Shown: positions 1 to 10,914 of the stretch, one piece after another | Numbering within the stretch: the first letter of the stretch is position 1 | Layout of the letters: each line of letters opens with the position of its first letter | NCBI GenBank assembly: GCA_964030785.1 | Contig: OZ034972.1 | Coordinates: 12,887,819 to 12,951,818 of the forward strand | Length of the DNA: 64,000 nt | Origin: Siderastrea siderea | Taxonomy: Eukaryota > Cnidaria > Anthozoa > Scleractinia > Rhizangiidae | Direction: 5' to 3' | Made by a program: the position numbers and the translations under genes | The notes under the pieces: model-generated | Databases searched by the model: none | Seen by the model: only the letters and a program-made list of their open reading frames with translations | What the model was told of the DNA's origin: nothing

Positions 1-1
1 G

Positions 2-3000
2 ATCACCAAATTGCCGGGGTTTTTCGGGTCCAGTTATGTGTGTGCGGATTGTTGGAAACCCTATGACCATGAGGGGATGCATCGATGCACCAAGACCAAG
101 TTGTGCGGAGCCTGTCGACAGAAAGATTGTCCAGACTTTCAACATGCTTACCCCCGACACCTCAAAGCCACTCAACGTTGCGAGTCGTGTCATCGGGACT
201 TTTTCGGACCCGCGTGTTTGGAAGCCCATGCCAGCAAGACCCATGCGGGCAAACCCGCCACGGACCTCCAGTCCTCCGTGTGCTCTCAACGACACCGATG
301 CCCTGACTGTTATCAACAAAATGTGGGCTTGTCCCGCATTCAACGTCACCAATGTTACCACGTGGATTGCCCTTCTTGTCATCAGTACGTCCACGCCGAC
401 GACCACCGTTGTTTTATACAAAGAGCCCCCAAACCTCAAGACGAAAAGAAGAGAAAGAGGACCCGTCAAAAAGGTCCTCGCGCCAAACGAGGTGCCGCGG
501 AACCCCATGCCTCCTCCGAGGACGAGGAAGAAGACCTGCCTCCCTTACACGTCTTCTTTGATATCGAAGCCATGCAACCCCAGGAAAAACACATTGCCAA
601 TCTCGTCGTGGCCGAAACCGAAGACAACGATGAACCCAAGCCTTTCCCAGGTCCCACCTGTATCCGTGACTTTCTGGAATGGTTGGATACCTTGACTCTT
701 CACGATACCCGTCAAGTCAATGTCATCGCTCATAATTTTCAAGGGTACGATGGGTACTTTATCATCCAAGAATACTATAGTGACAACCGGATCGTCCAAC
801 AACTCCGCAACGGGTGTAAACTCTTAGAGATCAAACATGACCGCATCCGGTTCATTGATTCCATGAGTTTCTTCCAGATGCCCCTCTCCGCGTTTCCCAA
901 AACCTTTGGTTTGACAGAACTCTGCAAAGGGTATTTCCCACACATGTTCAACCAGCCCCATGATTATTATCAAAACTACGTGGGCATCCTCCCCTCACGC
1001 GATTACTACATGCCTGAGACCATGTCACTCGAAGGCAGACAAGCCTTCGAAACCTGGCATCAAGAACAACGCGACCAGGGTGTGGTGTTTCATTTCCAAA
1101 AAGAGTTGTTGGCCTATTGCAGCTCCGATGTACGACTCCTCAAACAAGGATGTCTGACTTTCAAACGCATGTTTGAAGACTTAACAGGCTTCAATCCCTT
1201 CGATCACGTCACCATTGCCTCCGCTTGTAATCGAGATTTACGTATGAACCGGATGATCCCGAACAGTATTGCCAGTGAACCCGCCGGTCATAAGGGGTGG
1301 AGAAACAACATCAACCAGTCCCTCCCAGCCCTTCAATGGCTAACCTGGTGCGATCACCAACTACGTCAACGCGCCCTCCAAGATCTTACCCCCGCCGATC
1401 TCTTGGCCAGTGCCAATCCAGACCCACAGTACATCCAACATGTCCGAAATGAAGGCGAGTATAAGATCCCCGGGACCCAGATCCATGTGGATGGTTATTG
1501 CCCCGACACCCACACCGTCTACGAATTTCAAGGGTGTTTCACCCACGGATGCCCTACCTGTTATCCCCATCGCTACGAAAAACATCCTCGCAACTATGAT
1601 CGAACCATGCATGACCTCTATGACACCACCCAAGACAAAGTCCAAAAGCTTACCAAGCAAGGGTACAACGTCATTCAAATGTGGGGATGTGAATGGAAGC
1701 ACCTCCTAAAAACCCAACCAGAGATCGACTCCTTCGTCCGGGAACTCAACTTTATCCAACCTCTTCAACCTCGGGACGCTTTCTGTGGAGGTCGTACCAA
1801 TGCCATCAAACTCTACCATCATATTACCCCCGGCCAAAAAATTCACTACATCGATGTCACCTCCTTGTACCCGTGGGTGAACAAGACCTCCACCTACCCC
1901 AAAGGACATCCCACCATCCTTTCTCAACCGGGTCACACTGACATACACCAGTACTTTGGACTAATCCAATGCAAAGTCCTGCCTCCCCGTGAATTGTACC
2001 ATCCCGTGCTGCCTTACCGTCATGACGACAAACTGCTCTTTCCACTCTGTGCTCGTTGTGTGGAAGAAGAAATGGCCAAACCTCTTTTGGACAGATCCTA
2101 TCATTGCCCTCACCCCGACGAACAACGCGCGCTCCTCGGCACTTGGTGTACCCCCGAATTAAAGAAAGCCGTCGAATTCGGGTACCAAGTCCAATACATC
2201 TATGAAGTCTGGCATTTTGAACAAACCTGTGAGGGCCTCTTCGCCGATTATGTCAACACCTGGCTTAAAATCAAACAAGAAGCTAGTGGGTGGCCTCAAC
2301 CAAACATGTCCGAAGAAGAAAAAAGGAAATACATTCAGGATTACTATGAGAAGGAGGGTATCCAGTTAGAATACGACAACATCAAAAAGAACCCAGGCCT
2401 GCGTACCCTAGCTAAGCTGATGTTGAACTCCATGTGGGGCAAGTTTGGACAACGCCTCAACAAGACCCAAATCCAAGCCTTTGATGATCCTCATGCCTTC
2501 CACCGTTTCTTGGATACCGATGCCTTAGACGTACGTCACGTGTCCGTTATCAACAATAACATGGTCGAAGTACATTACGAAAACCAAAAAGAGGACATCC
2601 GCGTGTCACCCAACCTCAACATTTTTGTAGCCTGCTTCACCACCTGCCACGCCCGCCTTAAATTGTATGACGCCCTGCAAGCCTTAGGGGAGAGAGTCCT
2701 TTACTTTGACACCGACTCCGTCATCTACCTGGAGGAAACACCCACTCAATTCCAACCTACCTTGGGTTCCTATCTAGGGGACTTCGACTCCGAATTAGAG
2801 GACGATGAATACATCCAAGAATTTGTCAGCGGAGGACCCAAGAACTACGGGTATACTACTAATAAAGGAAAAGTGGAATGCAAGGTCAGAGGCTTCCGAC
2901 TCAACAGTGAAGGACACACCCAGTTGAATTACGACGTCATGCGTCAGAATGTCCAAGATGAAATCCAGAAACCCCTTCCCAAACCACGGGAAATCCAAGT

Positions 3001-3142
3001 CACCAAAAGTCACCACATTGTCCGGAACCCGAAAAACTACACCTTGCTCACTCAACCCCAACACAAATGGTATCGCTTGGTGTATGACAAAAGAGTCATC
3101 GATCCCCGCACCTTCAACACCTACCCCTATGGCTACCAGTGA
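2..3142 (+). CDS. Protein-primed family B DNA polymerase, Polinton/adintovirus type (5' partial)
   Basis: The reading frame is open from the first bases of the window, so the true start lies upstream; the first in-frame TTG (11) is not a start. Residues below are counted from codon 11. A Cys/His-rich zinc-binding stretch fills about 10-135, followed by a basic/acidic linker. The 3'-5' exonuclease motifs are visible: FFDIEA (~182), HNFQGYDGYF (~240) and YCSSDVRLL (~369). A nuclease-like insert with VDGYCPDTHTVYEF and GCFTHGC (~492-515) separates exonuclease and polymerase, as in this viral/transposon family. Polymerase motifs A (DVTSLYP, ~615), B (LNSMWGKFG, ~805) and C (YFDTDSVIY, ~898) are intact, and no frameshift or stop is present, so this copy looks recently functional or domesticated. 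Such enzymes replicate linear DNA from a terminal protein. Integrase, ATPase, protease and capsid genes would lie to the left. Codon use is more GC-rich than the flanks, consistent with an inserted element. Confidence 0.93.
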   Translation: MTKLPGFFGSSYVCADCWKPYDHEGMHRCTKTKLCGACRQKDCPDFQHAYPRHLKATQRCESCHRDFFGPACLEAHASKTHAGKPATDLQSSVCSQRHRCPDCYQQNVGLSRIQRHQCYHVDCPSCHQYVHADDHRCFIQRAPKPQDEKKRKRTRQKGPRAKRGAAEPHASSEDEEEDLPPLHVFFDIEAMQPQEKHIANLVVAETEDNDEPKPFPGPTCIRDFLEWLDTLTLHDTRQVNVIAHNFQGYDGYFIIQEYYSDNRIVQQLRNGCKLLEIKHDRIRFIDSMSFFQMPLSAFPKTFGLTELCKGYFPHMFNQPHDYYQNYVGILPSRDYYMPETMSLEGRQAFETWHQEQRDQGVVFHFQKELLAYCSSDVRLLKQGCLTFKRMFEDLTGFNPFDHVTIASACNRDLRMNRMIPNSIASEPAGHKGWRNNINQSLPALQWLTWCDHQLRQRALQDLTPADLLASANPDPQYIQHVRNEGEYKIPGTQIHVDGYCPDTHTVYEFQGCFTHGCPTCYPHRYEKHPRNYDRTMHDLYDTTQDKVQKLTKQGYNVIQMWGCEWKHLLKTQPEIDSFVRELNFIQPLQPRDAFCGGRTNAIKLYHHITPGQKIHYIDVTSLYPWVNKTSTYPKGHPTILSQPGHTDIHQYFGLIQCKVLPPRELYHPVLPYRHDDKLLFPLCARCVEEEMAKPLLDRSYHCPHPDEQRALLGTWCTPELKKAVEFGYQVQYIYEVWHFEQTCEGLFADYVNTWLKIKQEASGWPQPNMSEEEKRKYIQDYYEKEGIQLEYDNIKKNPGLRTLAKLMLNSMWGKFGQRLNKTQIQAFDDPHAFHRFLDTDALDVRHVSVINNNMVEVHYENQKEDIRVSPNLNIFVACFTTCHARLKLYDALQALGERVLYFDTDSVIYLEETPTQFQPTLGSYLGDFDSELEDDEYIQEFVSGGPKNYGYTTNKGKVECKVRGFRLNSEGHTQLNYDVMRQNVQDEIQKPLPKPREIQVTKSHHIVRNPKNYTLLTQPQHKWYRLVYDKRVIDPRTFNTYPYGYQ

Positions 3143-3227
3143 AAGCCCAAACAAGATCGTCAACCCTCTATTAAGGAACACTCAGGAAAAAAAAAAAACC
3201 ATGTTCTCAGTTATTGTAAACAAACGC

Positions 3228-3244
3228 AATAAACGTGATTTATT
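3228..3244. terminator. Two-strand poly(A) signal behind the polymerase gene
   Basis: AATAAA (3228-3233) on the + strand and TTTATT (3239-3244, AATAAA on the - strand) are five bases apart and form an imperfect palindrome. It sits 86 bases after the polymerase stop, the right place to end that transcript. The reverse signal could serve a gene arriving from the right, but no convincing minus-strand frame is seen there. Confidence 0.6.
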
Positions 3245-3303
3245 CATTTTGTGTTGTTTTTACTCCAAGGGTTACCCCCCGTTCCCAAAATTGGACTTTG
3301 GAC

Positions 3304-3535
3304 TTGGAGCCCGCGTTTTCTCAGCGGTTTTACTTCCCCTTGAGCCCACGATCCTTTTTTCACATTGCTCAGCGGTTTCCCATCTCAAAACACGTGACTT
3401 CCGGTTGCATGAGCCCGCGATCTTTTTTTCCTACTGCTCAGCGGTTTCCCATCCTAAAACACGTGACTTCCGGTTCCAGACACTTCCGGTCACTTCCGGT
3501 TCCGGTGACGTCATTGATTTCCTCTCGACCAATCA
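3304..3535 (+). promoter_or_regulatory. Promoter-like cluster: 69-bp tandem repeat with E-box/ETS sites, CRE and CCAAT box
   Basis: Two full copies (3341-3409 and 3410-3478) and one degenerate copy (3304-3340) of a 69-bp unit are in tandem. Each full copy ends in CACGTGACTTCCGG, an E-box fused to an ETS/GABP-type site. Two more ACTTCCGG sites follow (from 3482 and 3492). Then come a consensus CRE, TGACGTCA (3506-3513), and a forward CCAAT box (3529-3533). This density is far above the background of the window. It lies just beyond the viral-type polymerase gene, so it may be a promoter or enhancer within the terminal repeat of that element. Which gene it drives is not visible. Confidence 0.55.
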
Positions 3536-3653
3536 GAAGCCAGGAAAAGTCCTATCTGAGCGCAATGTACTACTCTTATTGCACAGGTATCAACTTTAAA
3601 AAAAGTCTCAGTGTTTTCCTCTACGGAATTCTTTATTTAATTTCCGATTACAA

Positions 3654-4070
3654 CAGGGGCACCCAACGGTTCGTTTCGGGTAATATCTGTTCGGAAGACT
3701 TAAATCGCCTGAGAAATTCGGATTTAATTCCAGTGAAAACTAGAAATTTCTTTGGCGAAACATCACCTCAGACTTTCGTAAGAAGAGGAGTCATTAATTC
3801 CTTTTGTTCTCGGAAGGACAGATATGTCGTTCAGGGTGTAAAATAAGGTCAGCTAGCATTTTCGGAGAGCTATCAGCAGCTCGGAAATTCGGCGGATAGG
3901 ATCCTGTTTCCTAAAATTTTCGGTGGCCTAATTTTTCAGCTAAAAACGCCGGACAGATCAACCTGTATTAGCTTACACAAATATGCCTTTAAAAAGCTCT
4001 GAAACAATCTAAGAAAGCAGAAAATGATATTTCAAGTATTTTGCTAGACTCTTCTCGTTGGGTGCCCGTG
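3654..4070. mobile_element. 417-bp inverted-repeat element with 6-bp target duplication
   Basis: The left end reads CAGGGGCACCCAACG and the right end is its complement with one mismatch (CGTTGGGTGCCCGTG). Both sides are flanked by the direct repeat TTACAA (3648-3653 and 4071-4076). The interior holds no coding frame, so this is a non-autonomous (MITE-like) element. The superfamily is not clear from these ends. Confidence 0.6.
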
Positions 4071-4424
4071 TTACAATTGTTTTCTACTTACCTCGAACCT
4101 TTTGCAGTACGAGAATTGCGTCATACAGCTCTGGCTTATATTTATTTAAAAGTTCAATAATTAAAACGGGTTACAAATTGCACACATTTCCTGTGAATAC
4201 TTCATGAAAATGATCACGCGTGCATATAATGCAGATTTAAACACTAAAAATGTTATAACTGATTAGTTAACGTCTTGTTGGCTGTTGGTTTTCAAACCTC
4301 CAGTCAATCCTGAACAACCATCAGTGGTGGGACGTCCTTACTTTCTATTTGCTACTTCCTGGACTAAAGCATGTTTGCTTCTAATTAATGGCCAAAAAGC
4401 CAACGAAAATATGTCAAAAAGTAA

Positions 4425-4695
4425 GGGCTCTGTTACGCGAGTGAATTTTTCTGCAACTTGCAAGGCAACGCCATTGCTAGACAAGTTGCAGACGAAATTG
4501 TGCGTGTAACACCACTCTTTGCAAATTGTCTCGCAACAAAAAATTGCGTTGCGAGATGCAAAAAAGTGGACCGGACATTTACTTCTCGCTGTGTTGCGAG
4601 ATAGGTTGCAACTTGTATTCTGCAACTTGTCTCGCAATGCTCTCGTCATCATTGCGTTGCAAGTTGCAGGAAAAATTGCCTTGTGTAACAGCGCC
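4425..4695. mobile_element. 271-bp MITE, PIF/Harbinger-like ends
   Basis: The two ends are imperfect inverted repeats of roughly 45 bp: GGGCTCTGTTAC on the left against GTAACAGCGCC on the right, both followed inward by TGCAACTTGCAA-type sequence. The flanks are TAA on the left and TTA on the right, close to but not identical with the TWA duplication expected for Harbinger elements. No coding frame. It lies 85 bases before an adhesion-GPCR exon. Confidence 0.5.
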
Positions 4696-4779
4696 TTAAT
4701 ATAAAAACGTTATCAAAGGGAACGAATAGATAAGAGTATGGTTTGCTTTACCGATTTTTTTTTACTTCAACATTGTTAG

Positions 4780-6098
4780 GTTTCCCTGCCATTGCTGTCA
4801 TGGTGACGTTGGTTGTAACTCGTGTGCATGGGTATGGGCGTGGCACACCACAGACTCGCACGTGTTGGCTGACAGTGGATAATGGCTTGATTTGGGTATT
4901 TGTTACCCCGGCCTTGATAGTGATACTGGTAAATAAGAACATTATACTTTTTTAATTTATAATTAGTTAGCTCCATTTTGTGTAGACCAATTCCCTTTCC
5001 TGTGCATGAATGAACATTAAGATAAGTTAATAAATAAATAAGTAAATAAATATTGTTCCTTTTAAATCAAATTAAAAGTATCCAGCATTCGGTTTAGGCT
5101 CTACTGTTCGACTGATTGCGTGCATTCTAAAACATTTGTGCCGGAGTCGGGTAGAGACAAATTCCTAAAAAGTGGAGTCAAACTAAACTTTGCATTTGTC
5201 CCGAGTATCTTGCTCAACCTGTTTATCTTCAATATTTAATTTTTTCAGTGCTTAGGTTCTAACAACTGCTCAACTGCGCATACTGTAAAGATTAATATTT
5301 TTCTTGGCTTCTTTTGTTAGATCAACATCGGTTTTCTCGTCATCATCATAAAACGAACCTTGTCTTCTCGTTTGATGCTTTCGAGAACTCAGCCTAAGCG
5401 GGTGTGCGCAGGCGTGAAGGCAGCCGTAGTGTCACTTCCGCTACTAGGGATCACGTGGTCATTTGGTCTGTTGGCATTCAACTATGATGCAGTTTACTTC
5501 AAATACCTGTTTGCCATCTTCAACTCGTTACAAGGGCTAATGATATTTGTGTTTCATTGCGCTCTTAATAAAAAGGTAAGGGATATACAGTCTCAATCCC
5601 AATTCCCAGCGTTCCTCCACACCCAGTTCTTCTTGTTCCTCAGCCCCAGTATTCCGGATTCTCCAGTCTCCCAAATATAACAAGATTTGAAAAGGCGGCG
5701 AACGAAGTTAAGGAAGGTTGAGCGTGCGTGCAAGGCAAATCAAAGGGAAGCGCTAGTTAGTTTAGCTTACATATTCGAGCTCTAAGCAGTGTAAGTTGTT
5801 CAGTGTTGTTGTTAACAAAGTACTTCTATTACATAGACCTTAGGCCTTTATTTATTTATTTATGCTAGGGTGATCTAGTCAGAGTCAAAACTGACTCTGT
5901 TATCAAAAGGAGCCCCATTCACATGCCCAGTCATCATAATGTACTCGAAACATACAGTTTTTTCGACCATTAATCCATTTTTGTTTCAAAAATATACTTT
6001 AACTTCACTTTTAGGTCCAGGAAGTCTTGATACAGAACTTCGCAAGATTTAAACAACGTTCTGTAGTTACCTCGAGAGTAAAGCCTGCACCGACATGA
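4780..6098 (+). CDS. Adhesion G-protein-coupled receptor, last three exons (TM4 to C-terminus)
   Basis: Three exons join in phase: 4780-4928 (acceptor TTAG, donor GTAAAT), 5321-5575 (85 codons, acceptor TTAG, donor GTAAGG) and 6015-6098 (28 codons with the TGA stop). Exon A encodes [12 protein letters not shown] (TM4), the extracellular-loop TCWL that holds the conserved cysteine, and [15 protein letters not shown] (TM5). Exon B encodes the rest of TM5, a basic loop, [17 protein letters not shown] (TM6) and [20 protein letters not shown] (TM7), signatures of family B2 receptors. Exon C gives a short basic tail. The GAIN domain and TM1-TM3 are not found between the viral polymerase and exon A, so they lie left of the window or were displaced by the insertion. 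A candidate poly(A) signal lies near 6573. Confidence 0.88.
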
Positions 6099-6702
6099 AC
6101 GAAGGTAGAAAACATCCGGTGAAGATCCACAGAGGATAAATTAGCAACCCTCACACTTAACACGAGCCATTGCCGCAAAGTGAGACCAGGAAAATTTTCC
6201 TGGAGTCGGGAAGAAGGGGCAGTTCTATAGGAGTTCTTCGGGCACGTGCATCCCTGATGGCGTGAAGGTTTGAGCTGGGTTGCTCTGAACAGGAAATATT
6301 TCGGCCACTCAATTGTACCAGTAGGGAAATAGGGTGTAGATTGCAACAGTAAAATCTGAAATGCATGAAATGAATGGTCTGAAATCAAGTATGAGTTTCA
6401 GCATTCCATGAGAGTAGTCCCTCTTCTCCCTCCCCCCTCTCCCCACACACAGAAATACACACCCGCACCCCACCCTATTCGAGAATATGAGCCATCCATA
6501 AAACCAGGCTGATTGGTCAGGCTAAGATTTGAAAGTAACTGTCAATTGTATTATATTCAACTGTGAAATTGACAAAAATAAACAGAAATAATGCTCTACA
6601 TCTCTTTAGGAATAATAATCAAAGATTAGTGGAGTGCATTCGACTGCAGCTCTTGTTGAAACCGTAGCTTTTGTTTATTTGTTTTAAGATAGCCCTGTTA
6701 AG

Positions 6703-7421
6703 CTGTGTTCACACTAACACCGAAACATGTTTAGAGTAAGCATGTTTAAAAGAAGCACGTTCCCCTTGACATGTTTGTTATTGCATTGTTCACATAAGAT
6801 GTCAGTTTCAAACACGCTTCACGTCTGGTTCAAAAAAATGTATGCGGTTTACCGAACTCGCTTAAGATCTTGATAACTAAGCTGTTAAAACTGAAGAATG
6901 GAGCTGGAACTTGCTGTTGCATTCATTCTGTGGCTTGATCACACTTAACAAGCCCTTAAGAGGCGAAGGGCCTTTCAGCTCATAGCAAGTAGAGAGCATT
7001 TGTGTTATCTTCGGCACAAAATAATCCATTTTCGACAAATTCAGCAATTTATAGAGCTTGTTGGATTGGGGTTTCGTCATTTTACAAGGGCTTGCGGTGT
7101 TGTGCATCATCGCCGATAACTGCTGTTGTATCTCTTCATCTTCACATATTTCAACCAAATCATATGTCTAATTTTAAGTCCAATTTAGGATCTTTCGGGC
7201 ACTCTCGTCCTCTTCGCTCTCGGCCGCCACGTTGGGGCCACGTTTAACGTGATTCGTCTAACCTAGATCGAAACCACCTAGGGTAGTTTCAATCATGCTC
7301 AAAATCGAACGTGTTTCGATCATGATTCGCACAATGCACTACGTAGTTTGAACGCTTTACAAAGAGAAACATGTTTCTTTTGTGATCAGAGTAAACATGT
7401 TTCAGCCTAATGTGAACGCAG
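6703..7421. mobile_element. About 720-bp inverted-repeat element
   Basis: The left end CTGTGTTCACACTA with a nearby AAACATGTTTA matches, in inverse, the right end AAACATGTTTC..TAATGTGAACGCAG. Several more AAACATGTTT-type motifs are spread inside near both ends. A 93-codon frame on the minus strand (6877-7158) has no recognisable domain and may be a transposase remnant or chance. A clean target duplication was not found, so the borders are good to a few bases only. The rest of 6099-7987 shows no gene. Confidence 0.45.
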
Positions 7422-7987
7422 TATAAGACAACAACTGAATGTTTCTTACGCAAATGACTACTCAGACTGCTTCAGGTTTATTAAAATCTGCCTTTTTATT
7501 GACTTAAATAAAAGTTTAGGTACTTAGAGAGCCTATGTCTTGGAATTAAATAATCGGCGTATAAAAATAAATGAACAGAACTCGATTCTGTTAACTTGAA
7601 AATAGTTGTTTTGTATATACATTATGTGCTCATGAAAACTTTCAGCCCGAATCGCAAGTATGCGTTTAACTCATTCTTGAGCGACGTAATGGTAATAAAT
7701 AATCTAGGCACATAACTAACCTAGAGAAATAAATAACGAACCCTAAAAAGTAACTGAGTCTTTCTTTCTTTTCTTTTTTTTTAACAAAACAGCGACCTTG
7801 TTTCCTTTTTTCAACAGCTCTAATGCAATCTTGACCAACCTAATCGGATTTTCACGCAAACGTTAAAATCACTATGGGGCTCGGTCGCTTCGCGCGCAGA
7901 GTCAAATTTTAAAACTCGAGCCTTTGTTTAATTAATTACCTTTTGTATATTCAATTTAGTCGCATTCCTAACCCGTATAATTATGTG

Positions 7988-10914
7988 TTATAAGCGAAGT
8001 GTATCTAGAAGGGTATTTATCGTTTGTGTCTTAAACGAGTCCCAGTTTGCCTGGTCCTGCATTTTCTGTTCCAGCGTACCTTGGCTTGGGTATGGGGGAA
8101 TCTGTAAACACAAACAACTCAACTGGTCAGTCTGTGCAATGCAAACAACGAAAGTAACTGGTCTGTCTGTGTTCATGTACGTACATGATTCTAGGGGTAG
8201 TGCTACTATGTATAAGTGACAATCCTTCTTATTACTGTCCGGTGTCGACTGAAACCTGCCACCTTTCAATCGCCAAATTTAATTTAAGCATCGCTAAAAT
8301 GGTAGCCTAAAGGTGACTTTAGGCAGCGGGTAGGTTTCAGCTTATCTATTGAATGAAATTGAACCCCAGCTCTACAAATTCATTTTCTGCAAAAAAAAAA
8401 CCTATTATCCACTCATAGATAATCAAGGCTTTAAACTGGTGGATTGAATTTGTTGATTTGTAGTTGTTTATGTTTTGTTTTGTTTTGTTTTTTTAACTAC
8501 CTCGAGAGATCAGTTTTCTTGGGTTTTGAGCTCTCGTTTTAAAAACAACACTATTTAATTTCTCATCTTTGAAGTCAACTTTGAAAAGTAATCTTGATTC
8601 GCCTTCCGGAGACTGGTATTAACTTAGTCTAATGAATTCCGCAAGGGTAGTTCTGTATCGACAAACTGAAAGCAAAAAAAAAAAGAAATAAGAATACGTA
8701 CCTGATTTCTAAGTTTTCGTAGCGTAGCCTCACTTGCATGCTGAAGAAACCAACTTTTCTTTATTAGCACACACTCGGCACCATTGCTCACCTGCCAAAA
8801 CACAACAAATTAAGCAGAGTGAGATACAAAACAATGTTCAACAATTCATGATTGCTTAGGATTTCTTAGTCATTAACATGATGCAAGAGATTATGATACT
8901 GTTGGAAATGAAAAGTGCACTTTTCCTAAAATATTATCTACTCAAACACTATCCAGGAATTTGTGTTAATTAAGGTGGACTCCATTTTTCGAAAGCGAAC
9001 GCTGAGTCTAGGTGTAATACAGGCTACGTACATACCAAGTGACATTTAACGGCCGGATTGTCAAAGAGTATCACTGAAAGTCCCTAGAAAGAGAAAAAAA
9101 CATTTTTGGATATAATTGAAGTATGTAATCATTTTAGGGCTCTTTTGGTAAAGAAGGGGGTGAAACAGTAAATAAATGTTGGCAAAAAGTAATTTAAATA
9201 GAGTGAGAGAGATCGCTACCTTTTTTAAGGATAGGAGAGGGCCTACGAATATCTGAAAATGTCGCGATCCAGAATCGCGCCATTTTCGATTTTTCGCCCT
9301 TTACTTTACTTGAAGAAAAATAACCACTGCTCGCAGTTTATACCGAAAAGGAAACTTACAAATTGATCCTTGGGTTTGAGTAGCTCAATCTGTGCCACAA
9401 CTTGTTCACCCTTCAGATCCATATCTGGTGTTCCATGACTGTTTTTATCGCCCTGAAATTACAGTAATATGGGGTAAGTAACAAGTTCTTTATTTCATGA
9501 ACAAAACCAGGAAAGAAAAGTTCTCACATGTTTGTAGGACTTCGCACCACAAAACTGTATACGTAAGTGTGATATTTTTCGATTGCTTGAAACAACGAGG
9601 ATATTTATACAAAATACATAGGAAAAATACGCGTTCACCTTAAGTCCTCCATTGTTTAAACTGAAATAATGGTAGCAATGACAGTTCTGACGCACAGTGG
9701 TTTCACATTGCTATCACAACCTTTCTGAACGATACTGCCTCTCATAAGTCAGTGAATAATTGTTTATGTTATCAGACTTTTTTAGTCTAATAATCGAGGA
9801 GATCACCTTTCTTAGAACTGTGGTTACTTGTCTGCAAGTAGCTCGACAGTATTATATATACTTTGTTATCATTATTGGCATAATAAACTTAAACGGTGCA
9901 GTTGGTTGAAGAAAGACAACTCAATGACTGTCTTTTTAGGCTTTACATATCATGGTATGTGATACCTGGGGCAGCAGAACCATTGCATATTTGCGTGACG
10001 AACGAAATCTCCCGAGTGTGGATGTTATGGCTGTTTATTTATTTATTTATTTATTTATTTATTTTGTACTGTGATCTATCACTTACCGCGGGCATTTTGT
10101 TACGGATTTTATCCACGTTGCTGATTTTTTTATGTAGTTTTTCAATCTTCTCTCGATGCTCCTCACTTTCTTGGACTGTGTAATGAACAGAAAGCTACTT
10201 CAGTTGGCATTAAGAGGAGATAAATTATTATAGATAATTTTGCACCCAAAGCAACGCACAATACCTTCTCTAGGGAAAATACTCATTCGTGCTACCCATG
10301 CGATGTTTTTTGCTGTTTTCTGTGGATTAAACAAAAAATGCATGATCTCTAAGATACACAGTTTTATTTTACACAGGAAAATTATTTTACAGGAAAATTT
10401 TGCACAAGAAAACTGTTTTGTGTTTACACGTACGATCATTTTAGTAATATAATTAGGGACAATTTGGAAAAACTTCTTACAAACGTTTTAAAAATGGAAT
10501 AGTTTTGGAACTTAACTTTATTGCGAGCGTCAGTTTCACAAATGTTTCTTAAAGGCTCTTTTGCAAAATTACATTCACAGATAATAAAAATTTACCTGGA
10601 CTAATTTTATGATTTTCGCTCCTTATTTCGAAATATATCCCACTATCCTCAACGATTGATCTTGAGTGCTTCCTGATTCAACAACACTATTTCGCGCAAG
10701 CCTGCTCTATTTTCAAAAGGTGGCATTCAAAATATAAGGAGGGAATTGTAGCTATATTCAAAGCTATGACTATCATTTACCTTAAATTTGTCCGGGTTGC
10801 CAACTAATGCTGGTAGTGACAAGTCTCTATTTGTCTGTGAAGACAGCGAAGGTTCGGTCTTAGGTCGTTTGAAGTCTGGAGACCAGGCAGTACACCTGAC
10901 ACGATCACCAGCGG
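7988..10914 (-). CDS. CNBD2: CNBD2-like exons 12-18 (inter-domain insert and C-terminus)
   Basis: Exon 12 (10781-10914) encodes a Pro/Ser-rich insert; exons 13 and 14 (10596-10668, 10087-10175) a charged helix (QESEEHREKIEKLHKKI). Exon 15 (9360-9452) contains GEQVVAQIELLKPKDQF, exon 16 (9036-9083) GLSVILFDNPAVKCHL and exon 17 (8702-8791) VSNGAECVLIKKSWFLQHAS, the closing strands and helix of CNB domain 2. Exon 18 (7988-8101) encodes IPPYPSQGTLEQKMQ then ANWDSFK, ending in TAA. These exons lie close together, whereas exon 11 is 19.6 kb away. Confidence 0.87.

Noticed and set aside
36..695. 219-codon + frame and several others overlapping the polymerase
   Set aside because: Out-of-frame shadows of a GC-rich coding region; no domain.
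3235..3846. 203-codon + frame
   Set aside because: It runs through the tandem regulatory repeats and into a MITE; no motif and no plausible start.
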